A stretch of 64,000 nucleotides of DNA from NCBI RefSeq assembly GCF_014874095.1, contig NZ_JADBEB010000001.1, forward strand, positions 1,674,001 through 1,738,000, read 5' to 3'. A model generated the notes under the pieces. It saw only the letters and a list, made by a program, of their open reading frames with translations. It searched no databases and had not been told where the DNA came from. Each line of letters opens with the position of its first letter. Within the stretch, counting starts at the first letter, position 1. This stretch comes from Plantactinospora soyae. GTDB lineage: Bacteria > Actinomycetota > Actinomycetes > Mycobacteriales > Micromonosporaceae. Below, in pieces: positions 32,516-40,302 of this stretch. The position numbers and the translations under genes are program-made.

Positions 32516-33620
32516 GGTCCAACACTCCCTCTAGTAGACGGATCTTGCTGTTGCGGCAGTGGTTGGTCTCCGTACCGTCGAACCGCCCGTGCTCGAAGTA
32601 GCGGTTGGCGGCGTGTCCACCCCCGCAGAACCCGAAATACGGGCACCGGGAACGGCAGGCCTCCACCCCGGCCAGGAACTCGGCCACCCACGGCGTTCCC
32701 GTGGTGGCGCCGGCCAGGATGTCCGGTAGCCGGGTCTCCAGGACGTTTCCGCTGGTGAAGTCCCCGTATTCCGAATCGGAGAAGCCGGCCAGCTCCGGGG
32801 AGAGCAGGACCACCGAGCCGTCGTACCCGACGGTCGGGATGGGATCGAGGTGCCGGGGCAGTACGTCGTCCTCGGCGCCGTCCAGCACGGCCGCGGCGTA
32901 CCGCAGCGACCACTCGATCTCGCGCAGGTGGATCCGGGGATCGCGGCGCCAGGCGGCGACCAGCTCGGCCCAGAAACCGCTGACCACTTCGGCGGGGTGG
33001 GCGTTGAGTCGGGTGTTGACCCCCTCCGTCTCCTCGATGTTGATCCCCAGCACGTCGCATCCGAGATCGAGGAAGTAGTCGTAGAGCTCGGTGGCGAGCC
33101 CCGGCTCCGGTCGGCTCACCACGCACAGGGCCGAGAAGGCGACGTCGTTGCGGCGCAGCGCCTCGACCCCGGCCATGATCCGGTCGTACGACGGCCGGCC
33201 GCCCCGGGTCACCCGCTCCCCGTTGCGCTCCCGGGGACCGTCGACGCTGACGCTGACCCGCATCTGGTGCTCGGCGAAGAAATCGCACCAGGCGTCGTCG
33301 ATCAGCGTCGCGTTGGTCTGCACATGGTGCTCGACCCGGTCGTCGAACGGCGCCAACAGGGCCGCCAGGTGCTCCCGTCCGGCCGCCAGCGGCTCACCGC
33401 CGTGCCAGACCACCGAGAACCGCCCGTGCCGGGACCAGTCGTTCACCGGACCGGCCACCGCCGCCGCCACCGACACCGGCATCCGGCGGTCCGCCGAGCG
33501 CAGCGGGAGATAGCAGTACGCGCAGTCGAGGTTGCACAGCGTCGTCGGCTGCATGACCACGTAGCTCGGGACCGGGGCGATCCCCCGCATTCCGGAGAAC
33601 TCCTGTCGCCGGACAGCCAT
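32484..33620 (-). CDS. Radical SAM/SPASM peptide maturase (AmcB-like)
   Basis: The 378-aa enzyme has the SAM-cluster motif C29xxxC33xxC36 (TLCNLDCAYCYLPL), WHGGEPL, and NATLIDD with VSVDGP. A SPASM C-terminus carries C322xxxC326xxxxxC332 and C355, which ligate auxiliary FeS clusters. It lacks other domains. It should install cyclophane crosslinks in the downstream precursor. GGGGAGGAGG precedes the ATG. Gene order is maturase then precursor, overlapping, with no transporter or protease in the pair. The closest family names are AmcB/FxsB-like maturases; the precise subfamily is inference. Confidence 0.88.
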   Translation of the reverse strand: MAVRRQEFSGMRGIAPVPSYVVMQPTTLCNLDCAYCYLPLRSADRRMPVSVAAAVAGPVNDWSRHGRFSVVWHGGEPLAAGREHLAALLAPFDDRVEHHVQTNATLIDDAWCDFFAEHQMRVSVSVDGPRERNGERVTRGGRPSYDRIMAGVEALRRNDVAFSALCVVSRPEPGLATELYDYFLDLGCDVLGINIEETEGVNTRLNAHPAEVVSGFWAELVAAWRRDPRIHLREIEWSLRYAAAVLDGAEDDVLPRHLDPIPTVGYDGSVVLLSPELAGFSDSEYGDFTSGNVLETRLPDILAGATTGTPWVAEFLAGVEACRSRCPYFGFCGGGHAANRYFEHGRFDGTETNHCRNSKIRLLEGVLDHARDHEPTPA

Positions 33621-33639
33621 CGGCCCCTCCTCCCCGCGT

Positions 33640-33717
33640 CTGAGGTGCCCCTCAGGCTAGGTGGCGGTGGCCACTCTGGTGAAGTCCTGACCAGGTATGC
33701 CGTGAATCACGGGCATA
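33640..33717. promoter_or_regulatory. Upstream region of the maturase with two dyads
   Basis: A CTGAGG-tgcc-CCTCAG hairpin (33640-33655) is 20 bp upstream of the start. An imperfect 22-bp dyad (TATGCC(c)GTGA and its complement, 33696-33717) is about 76 bp upstream. The latter is an operator candidate for whatever controls the RiPP locus. Confidence 0.4.
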
Positions 33718-33795
33718 GATCGCGGATGCGGGTATTGGCATTCTTGTGGCGGTCGGCCCGGAATTCTCCCGGCCGGCCCTGGATCGCTCGCCGGT

Positions 33796-34941
33796 TCAGC
33801 CCCGGGTGTGCTGCCCGATCATGTGCACCTCGCCGGTGCCCTCGATGATCTCGCCAGCCTGCCAGGCCTCCACGCCACGCCCGGTCAGGCAGGCCAGGGC
33901 ACGATCGGCGTCCTCGGCGGAGACGATGGCGAACATCCCGACACCCATGTTGAAGGTCGACTCCATGTCCGGGTCCTCGATCCGGCCCTTCGACTGCACC
34001 AGATCGAAGATCGGCGCAGGCTTCCAGCTGGCCCGGTCCACCACCGCGTCCACGGTCTCGGGCAGCACCCGGACCAGGTTCCCGGGGATACCCCCGCCGG
34101 TGACGTGCGCCAGGGCGCGGACGTCGGCCTCGGCGATCAGCTTGAGGCAGTCCTGCGCGTAGATCTTGGTCGGGGTCAGCAGCTCCTCACCCAGGGTCCG
34201 CTGCCGACCGAAGTCCTCGATCACCGTGTCCAGCCGCATCCGACCCGCCCCGAGCAGCACGTGCCGAACCAGGGAGTACCCGTTCGAGTGCAGACCGGAC
34301 GAGCCCATCGCGATCACGACGTCGCCGATCTCGACCCGCTCCGGCCGGAGGATCTCGCTCTCCTCCACCACGCCGACGCCGGTCGCCGAGACGTCGTACT
34401 CGTCCGGACGCAGCACGCCCGGGTGCTCGGCCGTCTCGCCGCCGAGCAGCGCGCAGCCGGCGTACCGGCAGCCGTCGGCGATGCCGGCGCCGATCTCGGC
34501 CACCTTGTCCGGGACAACCTCGCCGCAGGCGATGTAGTCGAGCAGGAACAGCGGCTCCGCGCCACAGGCGACCAGGTCGTCGACGACCATGGCGACCAGG
34601 TCGATCCCGACCGTGTCGTGGATGTCCATCTGCTGCGCGATGACGAGCTTGGTGCCGACCCCGTCGGTCGAGGAGGCCAGGATCGGGTTCTTGTACTTCT
34701 GCACGTCGAGCCGGAACAGGCCGGCGAAGCCGCCGATGTCGCCCATCACCTCGGGACGCCGGGTGCTCTTGACCTTGGGGCGGAGCAGTTCGACCGCGCG
34801 GTCACCGGCGTGGATCGAGACGCCCGCGTCCGCGTACGACACGGTGCGCTTGCGGCCGGACCGGCCCATTCCCGCCGTCCAGGGCTGATGGGTCCCACCC
34901 GGGCCGCTTCCTGCACCACTGCGCTCGGTCACGTGCGTCAC
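33796..34941 (-). CDS. purM: Phosphoribosylformylglycinamidine cyclo-ligase (PurM)
   Basis: The 381-aa enzyme of the fifth step of IMP synthesis makes AIR from FGAM using ATP. The conserved parts are YADAGVSIHAGDRAVELL, ILASSTDGVGTKLVIA, GIDLVAMVVDDLVACGAEPL, LLGGETAEHPG, MGSSGLHSNGYSLVR and HVTGGGIPGN. The GTG start is chosen because AAGGGGAG lies just ahead. It gives about 40 residues before the conserved core, longer than usual. It lies 144 bp downstream of purF on the same strand. Confidence 0.95.
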   Translation of the reverse strand: MTHVTERSGAGSGPGGTHQPWTAGMGRSGRKRTVSYADAGVSIHAGDRAVELLRPKVKSTRRPEVMGDIGGFAGLFRLDVQKYKNPILASSTDGVGTKLVIAQQMDIHDTVGIDLVAMVVDDLVACGAEPLFLLDYIACGEVVPDKVAEIGAGIADGCRYAGCALLGGETAEHPGVLRPDEYDVSATGVGVVEESEILRPERVEIGDVVIAMGSSGLHSNGYSLVRHVLLGAGRMRLDTVIEDFGRQRTLGEELLTPTKIYAQDCLKLIAEADVRALAHVTGGGIPGNLVRVLPETVDAVVDRASWKPAPIFDLVQSKGRIEDPDMESTFNMGVGMFAIVSAEDADRALACLTGRGVEAWQAGEIIEGTGEVHMIGQHTRG

Positions 34942-35085
34942 GGTTCTCCCCTTAGTGGTTCTCGCGGCTGGCCGCGTCGGTAGCGGTCGAGGATCACTCG
35001 ACTGTCGTACTGCCTGGCCGGATGTTCCCAGCCAGGCCGGTCCTGGTCGCCGGCCGGAACACATGAGCCGGGGCCGGCCTGGTGC

Positions 35086-36660
35086 CTACGCGTGCGACGG
35101 CACCTCACCGCCGCTCGAACTGCTCACGAACGGTTGACCACCCGGACCACGGGACGCGGACGCGGCCGCACGGTCACGATCCACCTCCCCCGGGCCGGCG
35201 GCAACCCGACGGTCCACTCCTTCGAGTACGTGCTTGCCGATCAGGTTCCCGGCGGGCAGGTCGATCGGGTACTCGCCGTCGAAACAGGCCCGGCAGAGTC
35301 GGGTCTTCGGCTGCTCGGTGGCCGCGATGAGGCCGGCCAGGGAGACGTACCCGAGACTGTCGGCTCCGATCGAACGCCGGATGCCCTCGTTGTCCAGCCC
35401 GTTGGCGAGCAGTTCCGCCCTGGTGGCGAAGTCGATGCCGTAGAAACAGGGCCAGTTGACCGGCGGCGAGGAGATGCGTACGTGCACCTCCAGCGCACCG
35501 GCCTCACGCAGCATCCGGACGATCGCCCGCTGCGTGTTGCCCCGCACGATGGAGTCGTCGACCACGACCACCCGCTTGCCCCGGACGTTCTCCCGGAGCG
35601 GGTTGAGCTTGAGTCGGATACCGAGCTGACGGAGGGTCTGCGACGGCTGGATGAAGGTGCGCCCGACGTACGGGTTCTTCATCAGGCCGGCGCCGTAGGT
35701 GATGCCGGACTCCTCCGCGTAGCCGATCGCGGCGGGAGTGCCGGACTCCGGAACCGGGATCACCAGGTCAGCCTCGACCGGGTGTTCACGGGCGAGCTTC
35801 CGGCCGATGCCGACCCGGGCGGCGTAGACGTTGCGGCCCGCGATCGTGGTGTCCGGCCGGGCTATGTAGACGTACTCGAAGAGGCAGCCCTTGGGCTCCG
35901 GCGCGGCGAACCGGGCCGAGCGGAGCCCGTGCTCGTCGATGGCGATCAGCTCACCGGGCTCGACCTCCCGGACCACGCTCGCGCCGACGATGTCCAGGGC
36001 GGCGGTCTCGCTGGCCACCACCCAGCCGCGCTCCAGCCGGCCGAGCACGAGCGGCCGGACGCCGTGCGCGTCCCGGGCGGCGTAGAGGGTGGTCTCGTCC
36101 ATGAAGACGAAGCTGAACGCGCCGCGCAGGGTCGGAAGCACCTCGAGCGCCGCCGCCTCGACCGACAGGTCGGGCCGGCTGGCCAGCAGCGTGGTCACCA
36201 GGGCCGTGTCCGAGGTCGAGCCGTCGGAGTCCATCCCGCGCTCGACCGCGTCCCGGGCGAGTTCGGCGGTGTTCACCAGGTTGCCGTTGTGCGCCAGGGC
36301 GATCGTGGTGCCCGCCGAGGTGGCCCGAATGGTCGGCTGGGCGTTTTCCCAGGTCGATCCGCCGGTCGTGGAGTACCGGGTGTGCCCGATCGCCAGGTGC
36401 CCCCGCAGGCTCGCCAGCGTCGGCTCGTCGAAGACCTGGGCGACCAGGCCAAGATCCTTGTACACGACCACGCCCGAACCGTCGCTGACGGCGATGCCGG
36501 CAGCCTCCTGGCCACGGTGCTGAAGTGCGTAGAGACCGAAGTAGGTGAGCTTCGCCACCTCTTCGCCCGGGGCCCAGACCCCGAACACGCCGCACGCGTC
36601 CTGTGGACCGGGTCGTTGGGGGTCGAGGTCATGGCTCAACCGGCCGTCGCCTCGGGGCAC
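35086..36660 (-). CDS. purF: Amidophosphoribosyltransferase (PurF)
   Basis: The 524-aa enzyme of the first committed step of purine synthesis makes phosphoribosylamine from PRPP and glutamine. The N-terminal nucleophile Cys23 follows a short propeptide (DACGVFGVWAPGEEVA). Glutaminase motifs HTRYSTTG and HNGNL are present, and the PRPP loop is VVVVDDSIVRGNTQ. Cys residues in CRACFDGEYP suit an FeS-type enzyme. GTG is the start, with AAGGGAG upstream. The C-terminal 40 residues are low in complexity. Confidence 0.95.
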   Translation of the reverse strand: MPRGDGRLSHDLDPQRPGPQDACGVFGVWAPGEEVAKLTYFGLYALQHRGQEAAGIAVSDGSGVVVYKDLGLVAQVFDEPTLASLRGHLAIGHTRYSTTGGSTWENAQPTIRATSAGTTIALAHNGNLVNTAELARDAVERGMDSDGSTSDTALVTTLLASRPDLSVEAAALEVLPTLRGAFSFVFMDETTLYAARDAHGVRPLVLGRLERGWVVASETAALDIVGASVVREVEPGELIAIDEHGLRSARFAAPEPKGCLFEYVYIARPDTTIAGRNVYAARVGIGRKLAREHPVEADLVIPVPESGTPAAIGYAEESGITYGAGLMKNPYVGRTFIQPSQTLRQLGIRLKLNPLRENVRGKRVVVVDDSIVRGNTQRAIVRMLREAGALEVHVRISSPPVNWPCFYGIDFATRAELLANGLDNEGIRRSIGADSLGYVSLAGLIAATEQPKTRLCRACFDGEYPIDLPAGNLIGKHVLEGVDRRVAAGPGEVDRDRAAASASRGPGGQPFVSSSSGGEVPSHA

Positions 36661-36799
36661 CTGCCGCTCCCTTTGCTGATCTGCTCGGACTCGCCTGTCG
36701 CCCGGGTGGTACGAAGTTCCGTCGACTCAGAGTGTACGCGAACCGCAGCCGATACAGAGAGCCACGTTATGACCCCCGTAAGTGACAGATGGTGATTGG

Positions 36800-37162
36800 T
36801 TAATGGGGCGAAATCGGCAGATAAGCGGAGATATCCGAGCGATTGCCACTCGTCTGCACCAGGCCCTGTTCCACCGCCTCCGACCACCGCATCCGCCCGG
36901 TGGCGAGCCGGATCCAGACGACCGGAGCCATCTCGACCACGTTGGCCGGCGTACCACGGGTGTGTCGCGGTCCGGCGCAGCACTGGACCGCGCCATAGGG
37001 TGGGACACGGACCTCCACCGCATGGCCGGGCGCGCGCTCCACCAGACCACTCAACAGGGTACGAACCGCGTCCCGCAGGGTCGCTCGATCGGGCGTACGC
37101 CCAGCGTCGAGCTCTGCCAGCGCGACCACTATCGGTGAGGACTTATTGTGCGGAGAGGACAC
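36800..37162 (-). CDS. Sterol-carrier-family (SCP-2-like) protein, 120 aa
   Basis: The sequence (VVALAELDAGRTPDRATLRD, VRTLLSGLVERAPGHAVEVR, VPPYGAVQC, VVEMAPVVWIRLATGRMRW) matches the small bacterial sterol-carrier-like proteins encoded beside purF in actinomycetes. The last block (TxWxxLATGRxxW) is their signature. The ligand is unknown. The start is GTG with a weak ribosome site. It is separated from purF by 139 bp. Confidence 0.8.
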   Translation of the reverse strand: MSSPHNKSSPIVVALAELDAGRTPDRATLRDAVRTLLSGLVERAPGHAVEVRVPPYGAVQCCAGPRHTRGTPANVVEMAPVVWIRLATGRMRWSEAVEQGLVQTSGNRSDISAYLPISPH

Positions 37163-37314
37163 GTCGGGACGATACGACCCAGCTTTATGGCATTTCTCGG
37201 CGCCCCTGGGTCGCGCTCATCCGGTCAGACAAGGCATAGTTGCCGACGGTGTACTCGTATGGGTTGATCCTCAGCCGGCGACGGGTCGGCGGTGGTAACC
37301 GGAAGGCGGTGGAC

Positions 37315-39273
37315 GTGACAGCACACCGACGAGCCTGGATCTCCCGGGCCGGTGTGGTAGTAGCGCTGGCAGCCAGCGCACTATTCGCTCTCCCCTCCAC
37401 ACCAGCCATGGCCGATCCCGACCTGCGAACAGTCTCCGCCTCGCCGAATTCGGTCGACGTCAACGGCACCGTGACGGTGAGGTTCACGCTCGCATTCGTC
37501 GATGGCGGCGACGAGAAGGCAGACATCACGGTCAGCAGTTCCAACGAGTCCCGACTGGATTGCCTCACCGGCTGCGGCGTCAATGACGCCGTCGCCGGCA
37601 GCTACACCGCGCAGCTCAAGCGAAGCGGTGCGACCTTCGACTCGAATCAGAGCGTGACCGTCACCGTCAAAGCCGAGCAGGATGTCCTCCTCAACGGCAC
37701 CAAGACGGACACCGCGACGGTGAGGGTCACCCTGATCGCCAAGGCCGCGCCACCGGCGGTGCAGACCGTCGCCGAGGTCTCCGGACGGGTCACCAACGAG
37801 ACCACCGACGACCCGGTCTCCGGCGCCACCGTCCGACTCACGGACGGGCAGGGGCGGGACCGCAGCACCAACACGAACAGCAGCGGTAGCTACAAGTTCA
37901 CCGGCTCGGAAAGCTCGCCCATCGCGCCCGGACAGCTCACGATCCGGGCCACCAAGGGCGGCATCAACGACACCGTACGAGTGAACGCGAGCGCCAACCA
38001 GCGGCTGAACAACCAGGGCATCGAACTCGCCATCGCCGCGTCGCCGACCGCCACTCCGGAGCCCACCGAAGGCGCCGACGAGGAAGTTCCGGTCGACGAG
38101 GAAGAAACGGAAGCGGCGGACGAGAGCGGTGCGCCGGCTGCCGACAACGCGGCCAGCGAGGACTCGGGTTCGGGTCCCTGGCTGCTGATCCTCGCCGGCG
38201 GCCTGCTGGTCGCGCTCGGCGTCGGCGCCATCGTGCTGCTGGTGATGCGGCGCAAGGAAGGCGACGGCGACGACGAGGACGAGGACGACGCGGACGGACC
38301 GCGAGGCGGCGGGCCGACCGGTCGTGGCGGCGGTTACCGGGGCGGTGACGACGCGACCCGGGTCGCGACCCGAGCCGGAGCCGACCCGACCATGGTGAAC
38401 CGGCAGAACCTGGCGGATGCGCCGACGATGATGCACAACACCCCGCTGGTCGAGGAGTTCCCGGACCCGTACGGCGCGCCGCTGCCAGGGCCGCAGACGC
38501 CGGGGTACGGCGGCGGACAGCAGGGCTGGGGTGCGAACGGCTACGACGACGCTCCGGGTTCGGGTGCCGGCGGCTACGGCAACGCCCCCGGCTCGGGTGC
38601 CGGCGGGTACGGCAACGCTCCGGGCTCCGGTGCCGGCGGGTACGGCAACGCCCCCGGCTCAGGTGCCGGCTACGGCGCTCCCGTCTCGGGCGCGGCGCCG
38701 GGCTACCGGGACCCGGCGGGCGGCTACGGCGAGCAGTTCGACGAGCCGACCGGGCGGTACACCGGCGCTCGTGGTGCCGAGGAGTACGGTCCGGCGGCCG
38801 ACCCGTACGAGACCGGTTCCTACCGGCCGTCGTCGGGCGCGGCACAGGGCGGTTACGAGGCCGAGCAGCCGTACGGCCAGGAGAACGGTTACGACGCCGG
38901 GGCGTACGGCAGCGGCGGAGGCGGCTACGACGAGCCGAGGACCGGTGCCGGCTACGACCGGGGCGACGACGGGTACGGCGCCGGCAACGACGGCTACGAG
39001 ACCCGCGCCGACGCCTACGGCCAGCCCGGGTACGAGGCCGATCGCGGCGGGTACGACCAGCCGGCGACCGGCGGCGGCTACGACCACCAGCAGCAGCGTG
39101 GCGGCTACGACGCCACGAGCAGCTACGACGAGCGCGACTACGAGCAGCAGCAGGGCGGTGGCGGATACTACGACGATTCGCCCCGGGCCGGTGGTGGTGG
39201 CCACAGCCGGTCCGGCGCCCCGCAGCAGCCGAGCCGCTCGGAGCGGCGGTCGCTCGACTGGCTGGACGACTGA
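37315..39273 (+). CDS. Secreted/surface protein with Ig-like domains, one helix and a Gly-Tyr-rich cytoplasmic tail
   Basis: A GTG start with GGAAGGCGG gives a 652-aa protein. It has a signal peptide ending near STPAMA-DPD. Two beta domains follow: an Ig-like block (about 30-140), then a carboxypeptidase-regulatory-like block (AEVSGRVTNETTDDPVSGAT, then YKFTGSESSPI). Next come a Glu-rich linker, a membrane helix (residues 289-310, GPWLLILAGGLLVALGVGAI) and about 330 disordered residues rich in Gly, Tyr, Asp and Pro with 11-residue repeats (GYGNAPGSGAG). The repeat region would be cytoplasmic. It is conserved next to purF/purL in relatives as I recall. The function is unknown; a surface sensor or division-associated protein are possible. 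Confidence 0.75.
   Translation: MTAHRRAWISRAGVVVALAASALFALPSTPAMADPDLRTVSASPNSVDVNGTVTVRFTLAFVDGGDEKADITVSSSNESRLDCLTGCGVNDAVAGSYTAQLKRSGATFDSNQSVTVTVKAEQDVLLNGTKTDTATVRVTLIAKAAPPAVQTVAEVSGRVTNETTDDPVSGATVRLTDGQGRDRSTNTNSSGSYKFTGSESSPIAPGQLTIRATKGGINDTVRVNASANQRLNNQGIELAIAASPTATPEPTEGADEEVPVDEEETEAADESGAPAADNAASEDSGSGPWLLILAGGLLVALGVGAIVLLVMRRKEGDGDDEDEDDADGPRGGGPTGRGGGYRGGDDATRVATRAGADPTMVNRQNLADAPTMMHNTPLVEEFPDPYGAPLPGPQTPGYGGGQQGWGANGYDDAPGSGAGGYGNAPGSGAGGYGNAPGSGAGGYGNAPGSGAGYGAPVSGAAPGYRDPAGGYGEQFDEPTGRYTGARGAEEYGPAADPYETGSYRPSSGAAQGGYEAEQPYGQENGYDAGAYGSGGGGYDEPRTGAGYDRGDDGYGAGNDGYETRADAYGQPGYEADRGGYDQPATGGGYDHQQQRGGYDATSSYDERDYEQQQGGGGYYDDSPRAGGGGHSRSGAPQQPSRSERRSLDWLDD
38540..38670 (+). 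repeat. 33-bp tandem repeat coding for GYGNAPGSGAG
   Basis: About four copies of a 33-bp unit with third-position variation lie inside the tail region. They encode a flexible Gly/Ser/Ala-rich spacer. Confidence 0.75.
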
Positions 39274-39300
39274 GGTAACCGGCGCGGGAATGCGCTGAGG

Positions 39301-39335
39301 AGGGGCCCGGTTCGCGATGGCGAGCCGGGCCTCTT
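39301..39335. terminator. Terminator after the surface-protein gene
   Basis: AGGGGCCCGGTTCGC and GCGAGCCGGGCCTCTT pair with few mismatches around a GATG loop, 28 bp after the stop. Confidence 0.65.
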
Positions 39336-39464
39336 CGCGTCGACCCGGCAGTGAGGTCGATCCGACGGTAGGTGTCGATCCGACAGTAGATCGGCCCGCG
39401 ACAGTAGAGGGCCCCGGCAGTGGATCGACCCGCAGAATGGGTGGGCCCACAGTGGCCGGTGGCG

Positions 39465-40241
39465 TCAGGGCGCCGAGAAGATTCCGTTGCGGAGTACCGG
39501 GACGACGTCGGAGACGCCGACCTGGACGGCGACCTCGACGTCCTGCCCGAAACCCCTGGTCGTCAGCTCCCGTCCCGACACGCAGCCCCGGACCGCAGCC
39601 GGGATGTCGTGCACGCTGTTCAGCGTCGCCAGCGCCAGTGCCGCCTCCACGGAGAGGCCACCGGGCACCGTGGAGAGCACGTCCAGGACCGCCGCCGCGC
39701 CGAGTTGGTCCTCGACACTGGGTCGCAGAGTGTCGTCCGGCCAGCGCTCACCAGCGGCGATCACGCCGATCGGCGCCTGGGTCGAGCCGTACCCCTGGTC
39801 GAGGAGCCAGCGCCCGACGGCGCCCGCGTTGCGCAGGCAGGCCGCCAGCACCGGCAGCCCCGTGGCGCTCGCGGCGGCGCTGATGGCGGAGCCGTTCGGA
39901 GATGGCAGGACCAGGTCCGACACCACGGGTGCGGTGGAGAGTGCGGCCGGCGACAGCGACCAGGGGTGTTCCGGAGACACCGCACGCCGGCCGACGGCGG
40001 CCACCGCACCGACCCGGGTCGCGTACTCGCCAGCCTGGGCGCCCCAGGGGAACGGATGTACCCGCATTCCCCGGGCGACCGCCACCTCCACCGAGGTGGT
40101 GAAGGAGAGCACGTCGATCACCACCAGTACGGCACAGACCCGGCTCAACTCGGCCGCACCGGCCAGACCCCAGTCCAGCCGGACCCCGCTACCGGGTTGT
40201 GCGTAGACCGATTCGGTCGTCGGCTCGATCCATCCCGTCAC
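39465..40241 (-). CDS. 2-phosphosulfolactate phosphatase family protein (ComB-like)
   Basis: The 258-aa protein has VCAVLVVIDVLSFTTSVEVA, then GRRAVSPEHPWSLSPAA, LPSPNGSAISAAASATG and VLAACLRNAGAVGRWL. These fit the ComB family, the Mg-dependent phosphatases that make sulfolactate for coenzyme M in archaea. Bacterial family members have uncertain substrates. Its GTG start has only a weak site. It is 61 bp past the purL stop on the same strand, so it may be read with purSQL. Confidence 0.8.
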   Translation of the reverse strand: MTGWIEPTTESVYAQPGSGVRLDWGLAGAAELSRVCAVLVVIDVLSFTTSVEVAVARGMRVHPFPWGAQAGEYATRVGAVAAVGRRAVSPEHPWSLSPAALSTAPVVSDLVLPSPNGSAISAAASATGLPVLAACLRNAGAVGRWLLDQGYGSTQAPIGVIAAGERWPDDTLRPSVEDQLGAAAVLDVLSTVPGGLSVEAALALATLNSVHDIPAAVRGCVSGRELTTRGFGQDVEVAVQVGVSDVVPVLRNGIFSAP

Positions 40242-40302
40242 GATGCGGCCCCCGTTGTCCGTGCTCGACCGCCCACCATTCGACCGCCCCCCGGCGGTCG
40301 AA

